A stretch of DNA of 64,000 nucleotides from Oceanicaulis sp. (GCA_040112665.1 CP157796.1:2071501-2135500); one strand, 5' to 3'. Shown: positions 1 to 8,264, counted from the stretch's first letter. Made by a program: numbers and translations. The notes: generated by a model from the letters alone, not told the origin.

Positions 1-446
1 GCGAGGACGGCGAAGAGGAAGTCACCCTCTCCAACGTCCGCTACATGGAGATGAAGGCGAACGAGGAGCTGTTGCTGACCGTCGCCGAATCCGGGCTCGG
101 CAAGCGGGTGATCTCGTATGAGTATTTCCGTCAGGGCCGGGGCGGTCAGGGCGTGTGGACCAAGGACAAGCGCTTCCCCGAACCGCTTTCGGCCTGCTTT
201 GCGGTCGGCGAGGGCGACACGGTCATGGCCGTCACCGACGGCGGCCAGCTCATCCGCTTCCCCGTCGACACGGTGCGTATCGCCGCGCGCGCGACCAAGG
301 GCGTGCGCCTGATCCGCCTGAGCGAGGGCGAGAAGGTCGTCTCCGTCGTCCGCGTCGCTGAAAGCGACGACGGCGAGGGCGGCGATCCTGAGGACGCGCC
401 CGAAGACGCTCCGGCGGCGCCGAAGGGGCCCGAAGGGGAAGGCTGA
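1..446 (+). CDS. gyrA: DNA gyrase subunit A, C-terminal end (partial)
   Basis: End of GyrA, the cleaving and wrapping subunit of DNA gyrase, which introduces negative supercoils with GyrB. The frame is already open at the window edge (first full codon at position 3) and 147 residues are visible. They cover the last blades of the C-terminal beta-pinwheel, including a GyrA-box-like QGRGGQG at 132-152 and further TDGG and TKGVR turns. The last ~25 residues are an acidic, proline- and alanine-rich tail, probably disordered. The stop overlaps the coaD start (TGATG), so the two are likely co-transcribed. The catalytic tyrosine domain lies outside the window. Confidence 0.93.
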   Translation, partial: EDGEEEVTLSNVRYMEMKANEELLLTVAESGLGKRVISYEYFRQGRGGQGVWTKDKRFPEPLSACFAVGEGDTVMAVTDGGQLIRFPVDTVRIAARATKGVRLIRLSEGEKVVSVVRVAESDDGEGGDPEDAPEDAPAAPKGPEGEG

Positions 447-937
447 TGAAAAAGCGCGTCGCGCTCTATCCGGGAACGTTCGATCCCATCACCAACGGCC
501 ATCTCGACATCATCGGCCGGGCGGTGAAGCTCTATGACAAGCTGGTGATCGGCGTGGCGCTGAACAGCGCCAAGGGGCCGCTCTTCAGCTTCGAGGAGCG
601 GGTGGAGATGGCGCGCGAGCTCGCCGAGTCCGTCGCCGACGGCACCGAGATCGAGGTGCGGCCCTTCGAGGGCCTGCTCATGCACTTCGCCGAGGAGGTG
701 GGCGCGAACTCGATCATCCGGGGCCTGCGCGCGGTCTCCGACTTCGAATACGAGTTCCAGATGGTGGGCATGAACCAGCGCCTCAATCCGGACATCGAAA
801 CCGTGTTTCTGATGGCCGATCCCCGCCATCAGGCGATCGCCTCGCGCCTGGTCAAGGAGATCGCCAAGCTCGGCGGGCGGATCGATCCGTTCGTCCCGCC
901 TCTGGTCAAGGACCGTCTTCTGGAGAAGTTCGCATGA
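446..937 (+). CDS. coaD: Phosphopantetheine adenylyltransferase
   Basis: Catalyses the fourth step of coenzyme A synthesis: ATP plus 4'-phosphopantetheine gives dephospho-CoA and pyrophosphate, in the cytoplasm. The 163-residue length is normal for bacterial CoaD. The nucleotidyltransferase signature GTFDPITNGH lies at about residues 10-19, and the conserved IIRGLR and SRLVKEIA segments follow in the expected order. The start ATG overlaps the gyrA stop, with a purine-rich aggggaagg just upstream. The end overlaps the next start (ATGA at 934-937), so gyrA, coaD and the cyclophilin look like one transcript. Identification is secure. Confidence 0.97.
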   Translation: MKKRVALYPGTFDPITNGHLDIIGRAVKLYDKLVIGVALNSAKGPLFSFEERVEMARELAESVADGTEIEVRPFEGLLMHFAEEVGANSIIRGLRAVSDFEYEFQMVGMNQRLNPDIETVFLMADPRHQAIASRLVKEIAKLGGRIDPFVPPLVKDRLLEKFA

Positions 938-1947
938 TCCGTCCTGTCGCGACCGGCCTTCTGGCCTGCACGAGCGCGCTCGCGCTTTCCGTTTCCGCCT
1001 GCGCCGAAAGCGAGACCAGCGAGACCGAAGCGATCGACGCCGCTGCAGCGGCCGCTGCGGCTGCTGCTGAAGCTGAAGCCGCCGTCCAGGACGCCGAACC
1101 GGCCGTCGAGGAAGGCCCTGCGCCGGGAGCGGACGCGATCGCGGCCGCGCCAGACAGCGCCTGGCGGACGGTCGATCCGGAAAATCTTCTGCGGATCACC
1201 ACCACCCAAGGCGTGGTCTGGGTGGAGCTCGCCGACGCGTTCGCGCCGACCCACACCGCCCGCATGCGCGAGCTCGCGCGCATGGACTGGTACGACTTCA
1301 AGGTCTGGCACCGCGTGCTCGACGATTTCATGGCCCAGGGCGGCGGCGCGCTGGACAATCCGTCCGTGCAGCCCCCGACCCAGCCGATCGCGGCCGAGTT
1401 CACGATGCGGCGCAGCCCCGACGCGCTCGCGATCAGCGAACTCCAGGACCGGCCGGTCAATCCGCGCGCCCGCATGGGCATGGCGAAGGCGGGCTTCTGG
1501 AACGGCTTTCCGGCGATGACCCAGCCGGCCGCAGCAGCCGGGATCATGGGCGACGGCCGGGTGGAATCCTGGCTCGTGCACTGTGACGGCGCGGCCGCGA
1601 TGGCCCGCACCGCCGATCCCAATTCCGCGAACGCGCAATTCTACATCGTCCGCGGCGAGGCCGAGCACCTGAACACCCAGTACACCGTCTGGGGCAAGGT
1701 CCGCGACGGGCTCGACGTGGTCTATGCGCTGGAAGAAGGCACGCTGGGCGAGGACGGCGGCTTCCGCCCCGACTTCATCGAGGACATCTCGGTGGCCAGC
1801 GACCTGCCCGCCGGCGAGCAGGTCACCGTTCAGGTGATGGACACCGACTCCGCCGCCTTCGCCGCCTATCTCGACGCGCTGCGCGGCGAGGACGGCGCGC
1901 TGCCCGATCTGTGCGAGATCACCGTGCCCTCGCGCGTCACCGAATAA
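934..1947 (+). CDS. Cyclophilin-type peptidyl-prolyl isomerase, lipoprotein
   Basis: Predicted envelope peptidyl-prolyl cis-trans isomerase, which speeds proline isomerisation during folding of exported proteins. The 337-residue product starts with a hydrophobic signal ending in the lipobox VSAC near residue 23. An Ala/Glu-rich linker (residues ~25-65) follows, then a cyclophilin domain with FHR-like WHRVLDDFMAQGG and the later ARTADPNSANAQFYI segment. The domain is longer than a minimal cyclophilin because of an insertion between those motifs and a C-terminal extension of about 60 residues. ATGA overlap with coaD. A smaller cytoplasmic cyclophilin follows 23 bp downstream, so this is a paired export/cytoplasm arrangement. 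Confidence 0.88.
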   Translation: MIRPVATGLLACTSALALSVSACAESETSETEAIDAAAAAAAAAAEAEAAVQDAEPAVEEGPAPGADAIAAAPDSAWRTVDPENLLRITTTQGVVWVELADAFAPTHTARMRELARMDWYDFKVWHRVLDDFMAQGGGALDNPSVQPPTQPIAAEFTMRRSPDALAISELQDRPVNPRARMGMAKAGFWNGFPAMTQPAAAAGIMGDGRVESWLVHCDGAAAMARTADPNSANAQFYIVRGEAEHLNTQYTVWGKVRDGLDVVYALEEGTLGEDGGFRPDFIEDISVASDLPAGEQVTVQVMDTDSAAFAAYLDALRGEDGALPDLCEITVPSRVTE

Positions 1948-1970
1948 GCAGAAAATTACTGGAGAGCCCG

Positions 1971-2414
1971 ATGGCCGAGACCCTCATCCTGACCCTCGAC
2001 GGCGGCGACGTCACGATCAAGCTGCGCCCCGACCTGGCGCCCAAGCACGTCGCGCGCATCGCCGAACTGGCCGGGGAGGGGTTCTATGACGGGCTGACCT
2101 TCCACCGCGTGATCGACGGCTTCGTCGCCCAGGGCGGCTGCCCGGAGGGGCGAGGCACCGGCGGCACCGGCAAGAAGATCCCCGCCGAGTTCAACGACGC
2201 GCCCCACGAACGCGGCGCCTGCTCGATGGCCCGCACGATGGATCCCGACAGCGCGGACTGCCAGTTCTTCATCTGCCTGGATGCGGTGCCCTATCTCGAC
2301 GGCCAGTACACCGTCTGGGGCGAGGTGATCGACGGCATCGAACATGTCGACGCCCTGCCCAAGGGCGAGCCCCCGCGCAATCCGGGCAAGATCCACAAGG
2401 CGGTGGTGCAGTAG
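1971..2414 (+). CDS. Cyclophilin-type peptidyl-prolyl isomerase, cytoplasmic
   Basis: Small cytoplasmic cyclophilin (PpiB type) of 147 residues that catalyses proline cis-trans isomerisation. It shows the full family core: TFHRVIDGFVAQGG, then GTGGTGKKIPAEF, ARTMDPDSADCQFFI and the closing YTVWGEVIDG. The frame is open further upstream, but ATG 1971 is chosen because ggag lies at 1961-1964 at normal spacing and the protein then begins directly with the first beta strand. No signal peptide is present, in contrast to the neighbouring lipoprotein paralogue. Probably co-transcribed with it. Confidence 0.94.
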   Translation: MAETLILTLDGGDVTIKLRPDLAPKHVARIAELAGEGFYDGLTFHRVIDGFVAQGGCPEGRGTGGTGKKIPAEFNDAPHERGACSMARTMDPDSADCQFFICLDAVPYLDGQYTVWGEVIDGIEHVDALPKGEPPRNPGKIHKAVVQ

Positions 2415-2417
2415 GGC

Positions 2418-3200
2418 TTACCCCTTCGCCGGCGCCGGTTGCGGGCGGGTGAAGAGGAGCTTTGCTTCGCTCGAGCCTTCGGCGTCGAAGCGATAGCCGG
2501 CGCGGTCGAAGTCTTTCAGCCGCGCCGGATCCTCGATGCGTTCGTCGATGATCCAGCGGGCCAGCATCCCGCGCGCTTTCTTGGCGTAGACCATGAGCGC
2601 GCGCAGCTGGCCGTCCTTCTCTTCCTTGAAGTCGACCTCGATCACCGGGACGCCGAGCGACTTCAGCCGGGCGGCCTTGGAATATTCGTTCGAGGCGAGG
2701 TTCACCACCGTGTCGGAGGCGTGGCCTTCGAGATCGGAGCGGAGCTGGCCGGCGATGTCGTCGCCCCAGAATTCGTAGAGATTGCCACCCTTCTTCGTCG
2801 ACAGCCGCGTGCCCATTTCGAGCCGGTAGGGCTGGATCGCGTCGAGCGGGCGCAGCACGCCGTAAAGCCCTGAAAGGATGCGCAGGCGCTGCTGGGCCCA
2901 TTGCAGGTCCTCCGCGCTCATCGAAGGCGCATCCAGGCCGCGATAGACCTCGCCGTCGAAGGCGAGGGCGGCGGGCCGGCCCTCGGTGCTTTCGGGATCG
3001 AACGCCTTGAATCGCTCGCGATTGAGCTCGGCGAGGTCGTCAGACAGCTTCATCAGCGATTTGAGCTTGGGCGCGCTCAGTGTCGCCGTAGTCTTCGACA
3101 GCTCCTTGGTGCGCGCGATCAGCGCGGGCCGGGTCATGGTCGGCGCGTGTCCGCGCTCAGAAAAATCCAGCTGCTTGGCCGGGGAGAGGAGAATCAGCAT
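2418..3200 (-). CDS. yaaA: YaaA-family peroxide stress protein
   Basis: Member of the YaaA/DUF328 family. In E. coli YaaA limits Fenton damage by lowering free iron under hydrogen peroxide stress and is reported to bind DNA; its chemistry is not well defined. The 260-residue length matches the family. The family opening LLSPAKQLDF is at the N-terminus, with RILSGLYGVLRPLD and NLASNEYSKA further in. ATG 3200 starts exactly at the family N-terminus; longer upstream reading is rejected because it would be unrelated sequence. It converges with the cyclophilin gene, 3 bp apart. The divergent neighbour is cspA, so both stress genes share the 273-bp region between them. Confidence 0.93.
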   Translation of the reverse strand: MLILLSPAKQLDFSERGHAPTMTRPALIARTKELSKTTATLSAPKLKSLMKLSDDLAELNRERFKAFDPESTEGRPAALAFDGEVYRGLDAPSMSAEDLQWAQQRLRILSGLYGVLRPLDAIQPYRLEMGTRLSTKKGGNLYEFWGDDIAGQLRSDLEGHASDTVVNLASNEYSKAARLKSLGVPVIEVDFKEEKDGQLRALMVYAKKARGMLARWIIDERIEDPARLKDFDRAGYRFDAEGSSEAKLLFTRPQPAPAKG

Positions 3201-3322
3201 GGGTCGCCCTCCGGTTCGTGTCGCATCGAGATAAGCGCGGCGGGGCCGAAGGGCAAACCGTACCGGCGCGTGCGGGCGCGAGCGCGAAAAGATGAAATAA
3301 AGATATCCCGCTGAATGCGTGC

Positions 3323-3350
3323 TTGCATGAAAAGCATTTTCGGGTATTGT
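3323..3350 (+). promoter_or_regulatory. Candidate cspA promoter
   Basis: TTGCAT (3323-3328) and TATTGT (3345-3350) are separated by 16 bp and resemble a sigma70-type promoter. Transcription from about 3357 would give a leader of about 117 nt before cspA. Long leaders are typical of cold-shock genes, where leader structure couples translation to temperature. The region is unusually AT-rich for this chromosome. Promoter position is inferred from motifs only. Confidence 0.4.
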
Positions 3351-3473
3351 AGAGAAGCTATCGCTATTTCTATCGTGCTTCTGTTTTCCGTTATCCGGCT
3401 TCCAGTTGTCGATCAGACTGAGACAGCCGGGCCGCCGCATCCTGCGGGCGGCGACATCACAGGAGACACGGAT

Positions 3474-3680
3474 ATGGCCACCGGCACCGTGAAATGGTTC
3501 AACCCCACCAAAGGCTTCGGTTTCATCGAGCCTGAAGAGGGCGGCAAGGACGTGTTCGTTCACATCAGCGCGGTTCAGGCCGCCGGCCTGCACGGCCTCG
3601 ATGACGGACAGAAGGTCAATTACGAGGTCGAATCCGGCCGCGACGGGCGTCAGTCCGCGACCAATCTGACCACGGCGTAA
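3474..3680 (+). CDS. cspA: Cold-shock domain protein
   Basis: Single cold-shock domain protein of 68 residues that binds single-stranded RNA/DNA and prevents RNA secondary structure. RNP1 appears as KGFGFIEP (about residues 13-20) and RNP2 as DVFVHIS (about 28-34), with the N-terminal GTVKWFN. ATG 3474 is supported by aggag at 3462-3466; the open frame upstream is leader sequence. A perfect 11-bp inverted repeat follows the stop. It lies divergent to yaaA. Whether this copy is cold-induced or constitutive cannot be told from sequence; several paralogues are usual in alphaproteobacteria. Confidence 0.96.
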   Translation: MATGTVKWFNPTKGFGFIEPEEGGKDVFVHISAVQAAGLHGLDDGQKVNYEVESGRDGRQSATNLTTA

Positions 3681-3690
3681 TTAGCTGGTT

Positions 3691-3718
3691 GCGGAGGCGG
3701 CGTCCGCGCCGCCTCCGC
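3691..3718 (+). terminator. Hairpin after cspA
   Basis: A perfect 11-bp inverted repeat (3691-3701 with 3708-3718) encloses a 6-nt loop, 10 bp after the cspA stop. It is very GC-rich but is not followed by a clear T-run, so it may be a weak terminator or an mRNA-stabilising 3' hairpin. Confidence 0.5.
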
Positions 3719-3779
3719 ATTCCGCTTCGGGGCGGGCTTTATTCATCCGGCCGCCTCCGGCCGTCAGGAGCCGACGATC

Positions 3780-4010
3780 TTGCAGACCAAATCATCCGTT
3801 TTCAAACCCACGAAACCTGAATCGCGCGCCGCCGAGACCGACCGGACGGCCAAGGCGATCATCGACGCCGAAGACGAGGCCCGCCGCGCCAAGACCGCCC
3901 GGCTGAGAGCCGCACGCCTGGCCCAGGAGGCCGAGGAGCGCGCCGCCGCGCCCGCGCCGGCCAAGGCGAAGAAAAAGGCGCCCGCCCGCAAACGCGCGGC
4001 GAAGACCTGA
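3780..4010 (+). CDS. Small Ala/Lys-rich hypothetical protein (TTG start)
   Basis: I do not recognise a named family. The 76-residue product is highly charged: a helical middle rich in Ala, Arg and Glu (about residues 18-52), then a basic tail with AKAKKKAPARKRAAK that resembles histone H1-like or nucleic-acid-binding tails. No membrane segment or signal is visible. The start is TTG at 3780, supported by caggag at 3765-3770 with 9-nt spacing. It ends 2 bp before the convergent mechanosensitive channel gene. Reality of the gene is supported by the ribosome binding site and the tidy position between neighbours; the function is unknown. Confidence 0.55.
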   Translation: MQTKSSVFKPTKPESRAAETDRTAKAIIDAEDEARRAKTARLRAARLAQEAEERAAAPAPAKAKKKAPARKRAAKT

Positions 4011-4012
4011 CC

Positions 4013-5362
4013 TCACTCGGTCGGGGCGTTTTCCGACAACAGATCCGGCGCAGCCTCCTCGGCGCGCTCTTCCTCCACACGCCGCCTGATGGTTTCGTCA
4101 GGCCGGGTGTCGGCCGGCTCGCCTTTGGCGGCGGGCGGTGACGCCTTTTGCGTGGCGGGCCTGGTCGCGGCCTGCGCCGCGCTCGCTGCGCCCTGCGGCG
4201 GGGGCTGATCGAAGCGCAGCCGGTAGATCGGCTCGGGCAGGGTGAACCCGCCCGCTTCCAGAGCGGTCTTCACCGCGGCCAGGGCCGCCGACCGGCTTTT
4301 GAGAAAATCGGCCTGGTTCTGGTCGATCCAGCCTGAGAAATTCAGATCCAGCGTCGAAGCCCCGGCCTTCTCGATATGGCCCGCCGGGGCGGGATCGTCG
4401 CGTACGAAATCCAGCCCGTTCAGCGTTCTGAGTCCGAGCCGCACGGCCGCTTCGGCGTCGTCGGCGGCGTCCACGCCCAGCAGGAAATCGAAGCGCCGCT
4501 CGGCGTTGCGGGTGTAGTTCAGGATCACCGCCTTGAAGACCGCCGCGTTGGGGATGCGCAGATGATTGCCGTCGAGCGTCATCAGAACCGTCGCCCGCGA
4601 GGTCAGCCGGATCACCCGGCCTTCCTGCCCGTCGATGACCACGTGGTCGTTCGGCCTGAAGGGCTGACGCACGCTCAGCATGATCGAGGCGACATAGTTC
4701 TCGATCGTGTCCTTGACCGCAAAACCGAGCGCCAGTCCCGCCACGCCGGCTGCGCCCAGAAGCGCGCCCAGCACCGCGGTCGCGTCCAGAAGCGTCAAGG
4801 CGGCGACAAGTCCGAAGACGACCGCGGCGATCTTCACGGATGCGGCGACCAGCTCGGCGACGAATAGGTTCGGCGTGACGCGCCGCCAGAGCCCGCGCCG
4901 ACCGGCGACGAACCAGCCGAGCCCCGCCACGAGGACGAAGACCAGCACCGCCAGCCCGACGAGCGGCAGGGCGCGGGCGGCCTCCCTGATGCGCTTCACC
5001 GTGTCGTCGAGCGCGGGATCGACCCTGCCGGCGACCGACACGTCGCGCTCAATGCTGTTCTCGACCGTCGCCACACCCTCGACCCGGCTCGCGAGGGTCT
5101 CGGCGCGCCGGGCGGCGTCTGCGGTGGCCGTCGCGCCGGTCAGGGTGACGACCCCTGCGTCGACTTCGGCGCGCACGCCTGACAGCGCGTCGATCTCGGA
5201 AAAGATGTCGGAGATGCGCCGGGCGATCGCCGCGTCCTCGTCCGCCGAACCGGCCGCTGCGATCGGCGGGCCGGGATCGGGTTCGGGCTCTGGCTCCTGG
5301 CTGAAGCCGGGCGCGGCGAACAGGAGAAAGGCGGTGAACAGGTGCAGAATGAAGCGCAGCAT
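4013..5362 (-). CDS. BON-domain mechanosensitive ion channel (MscS family)
   Basis: Predicted inner-membrane small-conductance mechanosensitive channel that opens under membrane tension to release solutes after osmotic downshock. The 449-residue protein begins with a signal peptide (residues ~1-21), followed by a BON domain (about 44-110) that should sit in the periplasm. Transmembrane segments lie near 132-155, 168-190 and 195-220, the last being the Gly/Ala-rich pore helix containing GAAGVAGLALGFAVKDTIE. The MscS beta domain (PNDHVVIDGQEGRV, GNHLRIPNA) follows. The C-terminal ~70 residues are low-complexity and acidic. The N-terminal BON fusion is the distinctive feature; BON domains are thought to bind phospholipid. 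Confidence 0.9.
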   Translation of the reverse strand: MLRFILHLFTAFLLFAAPGFSQEPEPEPDPGPPIAAAGSADEDAAIARRISDIFSEIDALSGVRAEVDAGVVTLTGATATADAARRAETLASRVEGVATVENSIERDVSVAGRVDPALDDTVKRIREAARALPLVGLAVLVFVLVAGLGWFVAGRRGLWRRVTPNLFVAELVAASVKIAAVVFGLVAALTLLDATAVLGALLGAAGVAGLALGFAVKDTIENYVASIMLSVRQPFRPNDHVVIDGQEGRVIRLTSRATVLMTLDGNHLRIPNAAVFKAVILNYTRNAERRFDFLLGVDAADDAEAAVRLGLRTLNGLDFVRDDPAPAGHIEKAGASTLDLNFSGWIDQNQADFLKSRSAALAAVKTALEAGGFTLPEPIYRLRFDQPPPQGAASAAQAATRPATQKASPPAAKGEPADTRPDETIRRRVEEERAEEAAPDLLSENAPTE

Positions 5363-5417
5363 GAGCCGATAACGGCTCGACCCGGCGAAGGGTTGTCCGC
5401 TGAGGGCCGCTCCGGGC

Positions 5418-6833
5418 TCAGCCGCCGCCGATCAGGACGCGCGGGTTCATGATTCCCTTTGGATCGAGCGCGGCCTTGATCGCGGTCATCAGCTCGACCT
5501 CGACTGGCTTGCGGGCGCGCAGTTCGGCCTGCTTCAGGACGCCCACGCCGTGCTCGGCGCTGATCGAGCCGTGATGGCGGTCGACGAGATCGTAGATCCT
5601 GCTTGTCAGCGGTTTCACCGCGTCCAGGAAGTCCTCGTCTGCGCCGGGCTCACGGCGGGCGATGTTGAAGTGTACGTTGCCGTCTCCGACATGGCCGAAG
5701 GCGATGACCAGCACGTCCTCGCGCGCGCCCTCCGCTAGTGCGATCGCCTCGTCCATGAACGCGCCCATGGCCGAGACCGGGACCGAGACGTCGTGCTTGG
5801 CCGCCTTGCCGTGCGCTTTCTCGGCTTCGGGAATGGCTTCGCGCAGCGCCCAGAATTCCTTCGCCTGAGCTTCGGACTGGGCCAGAGCGGCGTCGGTCAG
5901 AAGGCCTTTCTCAAACCCGGCTTCGAGGGCTGTCTGCATCATCGCTTCGGCGCGGCCGGCTTCAGGGCTGGTCAGTTCGATCAGCACGGTCCAGCCCGGC
6001 GCGCCGTCGAGCGGCGGCCGCGCGCCGGGGACGTGGGCGTAGACGAGATCGAGGCCGGCTTTGGGCATCAGCTCGAAGGCTGCGACCTGTCCGCCGGTGG
6101 CGTCCTTCATGTGCCCCAGCAGGTCCACTGCCGCGCTGGGGCTCTCCACGGCGGCGACGGCCACCGCGGTCGAGGCGGGCCGGGGGAAGAGCTTCAGCGT
6201 CGCCCCGGTGACCACGCCCAGCGTGCCCTCCGCGCCGATGAACAGCTGTTTGAGGTCGTAGCCGGTGTTGTCCTTCCTCAGCCCCGCGAGATCGTTGATC
6301 ACGCGCCCGCCCGGCAGCACGGCTTCGAGCCCCAGAACCAGCTCGCGCATCATGCCGTAGCGCAGGACGTGCACCCCGCCGGCGTTCGTGGAGATCAGCC
6401 CGCCGATCATCGCCGAGCCCTGAGAGCCCAGCGACAGCGGGAAAAGCTTGCCTGCGTCCGCGGCGGCGTTCTGAACGGTCTCGAGGATCGCGCCGGCTTC
6501 GCAGGTCAGGGACTCGTTGGCGGTGTCCACCGACAGAATACGGTTCATCCGCTTCAGGGAGATCAGCACCTCGCCCTGCGGCGTCGATCCGCCGACAAGC
6601 CCGGTGTTGCCGCCCTGGGGCAGGACGGAGATCCCGTGCTCCTGACAGACGGTCAGGATTTCGGCGACCTCCTCGGTGCTCGACGGCTTCAGAAGCAGCG
6701 GGCTCTCACCGCGATACCGGCCGCGCCAGTCGGCGACCAGCGGCGCGAGTTCCCCCGGATCGGCGGAGATCGCAGCGGCGGGCAGGGCGGCGGAGAACAG
6801 CGAGGAAAGGTCGGAAGCCATAGCCGCCATCAT
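5418..6833 (-). CDS. FAD-linked D-2-hydroxyacid dehydrogenase (GlcD/D2HGDH family)
   Basis: Flavoprotein of 471 residues from the FAD_binding_4 plus FAD-oxidase C family, which oxidises D-2-hydroxy acids such as D-lactate, D-2-hydroxyglutarate or glycolate. The FAD site is seen in PQGGNTGLVGGSTP (about residues 75-90) and GSAMIGGLISTNAGG. The C-terminal catalytic part has HVGDGNVHFN and SAEHGVG, whose histidines bind metal and substrate in relatives. No cysteine-rich iron-sulphur domain is fused, so it is not the large DLD/GlpC type. Start choice is uncertain: ATGs at 6833, 6830 and 6821 are all possible. The exact substrate cannot be assigned from sequence. Confidence 0.9.
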   Translation of the reverse strand: MMAAMASDLSSLFSAALPAAAISADPGELAPLVADWRGRYRGESPLLLKPSSTEEVAEILTVCQEHGISVLPQGGNTGLVGGSTPQGEVLISLKRMNRILSVDTANESLTCEAGAILETVQNAAADAGKLFPLSLGSQGSAMIGGLISTNAGGVHVLRYGMMRELVLGLEAVLPGGRVINDLAGLRKDNTGYDLKQLFIGAEGTLGVVTGATLKLFPRPASTAVAVAAVESPSAAVDLLGHMKDATGGQVAAFELMPKAGLDLVYAHVPGARPPLDGAPGWTVLIELTSPEAGRAEAMMQTALEAGFEKGLLTDAALAQSEAQAKEFWALREAIPEAEKAHGKAAKHDVSVPVSAMGAFMDEAIALAEGAREDVLVIAFGHVGDGNVHFNIARREPGADEDFLDAVKPLTSRIYDLVDRHHGSISAEHGVGVLKQAELRARKPVEVELMTAIKAALDPKGIMNPRVLIGGG

Positions 6834-6863
6834 GGACGGCGCGACCGGCGCCGAACAAGAGGG

Positions 6864-7193
6864 CTAGAGCGGCGCCTTTTTCAGGACCGCCTGAAACCTC
6901 AGCGACGGCGCCCGGTCGGCGCGGCCTTCGAAGGCGTACTCGTCGCCGGTCTTGCGCCCTGTGAGGGTGAGGGTGAAATCCTCCACCTCGCCGAACACGC
7001 TCATCCGGTCCCTGTCGTGCTGACGCACGCGAAGCGAGACGGAGATCTTGCCGTCCTCGCCGGTGATCTTTCCGACGTAATACATGGCGGTGTCCCCGCC
7101 ATAGACCTGGTCGCCGTCGACATAGATCACCCCCGCCGCGTCATCGAGCGGCGTTCTGAAGCGGGCGATGTACAGGCCGGTGTCCATGAGCAT
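6864..7193 (-). CDS. GrlR-like small protein
   Basis: A 109-residue beta-rich protein resembling the GrlR family, named after the enteropathogenic E. coli type III secretion regulator that sequesters its partner GrlA. The pattern of a short N-terminal strand (GLYIARFRTP), then VYGGDTAMYYVGK, then a second half with LTLTGRK and FEGRA matches the duplicated lipocalin-like beta barrel. Homologues in alphaproteobacteria stand alone without GrlA or type III secretion, so the role here is unknown. ATG 7193 or the in-frame ATG 7187 could be the start. Same strand as the FAD enzyme, 30 bp upstream of it, so possibly co-transcribed. Confidence 0.65.
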   Translation of the reverse strand: MLMDTGLYIARFRTPLDDAAGVIYVDGDQVYGGDTAMYYVGKITGEDGKISVSLRVRQHDRDRMSVFGEVEDFTLTLTGRKTGDEYAFEGRADRAPSLRFQAVLKKAPL

Positions 7194-7237
7194 TCCGTAT
7201 ATCTGAGGTGTGCACGCTGATGCTACCAGAGCGCGAG

Positions 7238-8218
7238 TTAATCTTTCCTCGCCGAAGCGCGGCGAAGCCGGTCGTTGATCGCCTCGCCGAGCCCGTAATC
7301 GGGGATCGGCGCGACGGCTATGCAGGGCGCGGCACCGTCAAGGGCGCGCAGACCAGAGAACAGATTCGCAGCCGCTTCGGCCAGATCCCCCCTGGGTGAG
7401 AGGTTCATGACCCTGACAGCGTTAACAGAACGTTGTTCCCCGAAGGCCAGGAACGCTTCGTCCGGCTCGGGAGCGGACGCGTTCATCCGGACCGCGGAGC
7501 GTGGCGCGTAGTGACTTGTCAGCTGACCGGGCGCTTCGGGGCGATCGGAAGCCCCGGCGGCAAAGGAGAGCGCGTGCCCGCAGACCCGTTCGATCTCGGC
7601 GCGGGGCGTGCCGCCGGGGCGGAGCAGGCGGACCGGGTCGCCGGTGACCGCGACGATGGTGCTTTCCACCCCCACCGCGCACGGCCCGCCGTCGAGGATG
7701 AGATGGATGCGCCCTGACAGGCTTTCGGCGACGTGTTCGGCGCGGGTCGGGCTCACCGCCCCGGACCGGTTGGCGCTGGGCGCGGCGAGCGGCGCGCCGG
7801 CCGCAGCGATCAGGGCGGCCATGGCCGGAGAGGCCGGCGCGCGCACCGCCAGCGTATCGAGACCCGCCGCGGCGAGATCGCTCACCGGCGCATCAGGGCG
7901 TTTCGGCGCGACGATCGTGAGCGGGCCGGGCCAGAACGCCTCGGCGAGCCTGCGGCCCGTTTCAGGCAGGTCGACCAATCTCTCGGCGTGCGCGAGATCG
8001 CGGACATGGGCGATGAGCGGATTGAAGCGGGGCCGGCCCTTGGCTTCGTAGACCCCGGCGACGGCCTCGGCGTTCGAGGCGTCGCAGGCGAGCCCGTAGA
8101 CCGTCTCTGTCGGAACCGCGACGCAGCCCCCGGCGCGCAGGATCGCCGCCGCCTCGTCGAGCGCGGCGGGATCGTTCGCGGGCCGGATCGGCGTCGTGTC
8201 GGGCAGAGGCGGTCTCAT
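7238..8218 (-). CDS. sua5: L-threonylcarbamoyladenylate synthase, Sua5 type
   Basis: Makes threonylcarbamoyl-AMP from threonine, bicarbonate and ATP, the first step of t6A37 modification of ANN-decoding tRNAs. The YrdC-like domain (about residues 10-200) has the hallmark PTETVYGLACDA, the KGRPRFNPLI segment and SANRSG. A C-terminal Sua5 domain (about 220-326) with LTSHYAPR follows, so this is the longer two-domain Sua5 form (326 residues) rather than the short TsaC. ATG 8218 is chosen because the protein then begins about 12 residues before the domain; the frame is open upstream. It starts 47 bp from the end of the YceI operon on the same strand. Confidence 0.93.
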   Translation of the reverse strand: MRPPLPDTTPIRPANDPAALDEAAAILRAGGCVAVPTETVYGLACDASNAEAVAGVYEAKGRPRFNPLIAHVRDLAHAERLVDLPETGRRLAEAFWPGPLTIVAPKRPDAPVSDLAAAGLDTLAVRAPASPAMAALIAAAGAPLAAPSANRSGAVSPTRAEHVAESLSGRIHLILDGGPCAVGVESTIVAVTGDPVRLLRPGGTPRAEIERVCGHALSFAAGASDRPEAPGQLTSHYAPRSAVRMNASAPEPDEAFLAFGEQRSVNAVRVMNLSPRGDLAEAAANLFSGLRALDGAAPCIAVAPIPDYGLGEAINDRLRRASARKD

Positions 8219-8264
8219 GGCGAGCGCATGTACGCCCCATGGACCGCCGGAGCAACGCCCGCCG

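Noticed and set aside
1911..1970. Upstream extension of the second cyclophilin
   Set aside because: It overlaps the first cyclophilin gene in another frame; ATG 1971 has a ribosome binding site and the correct N-terminus.
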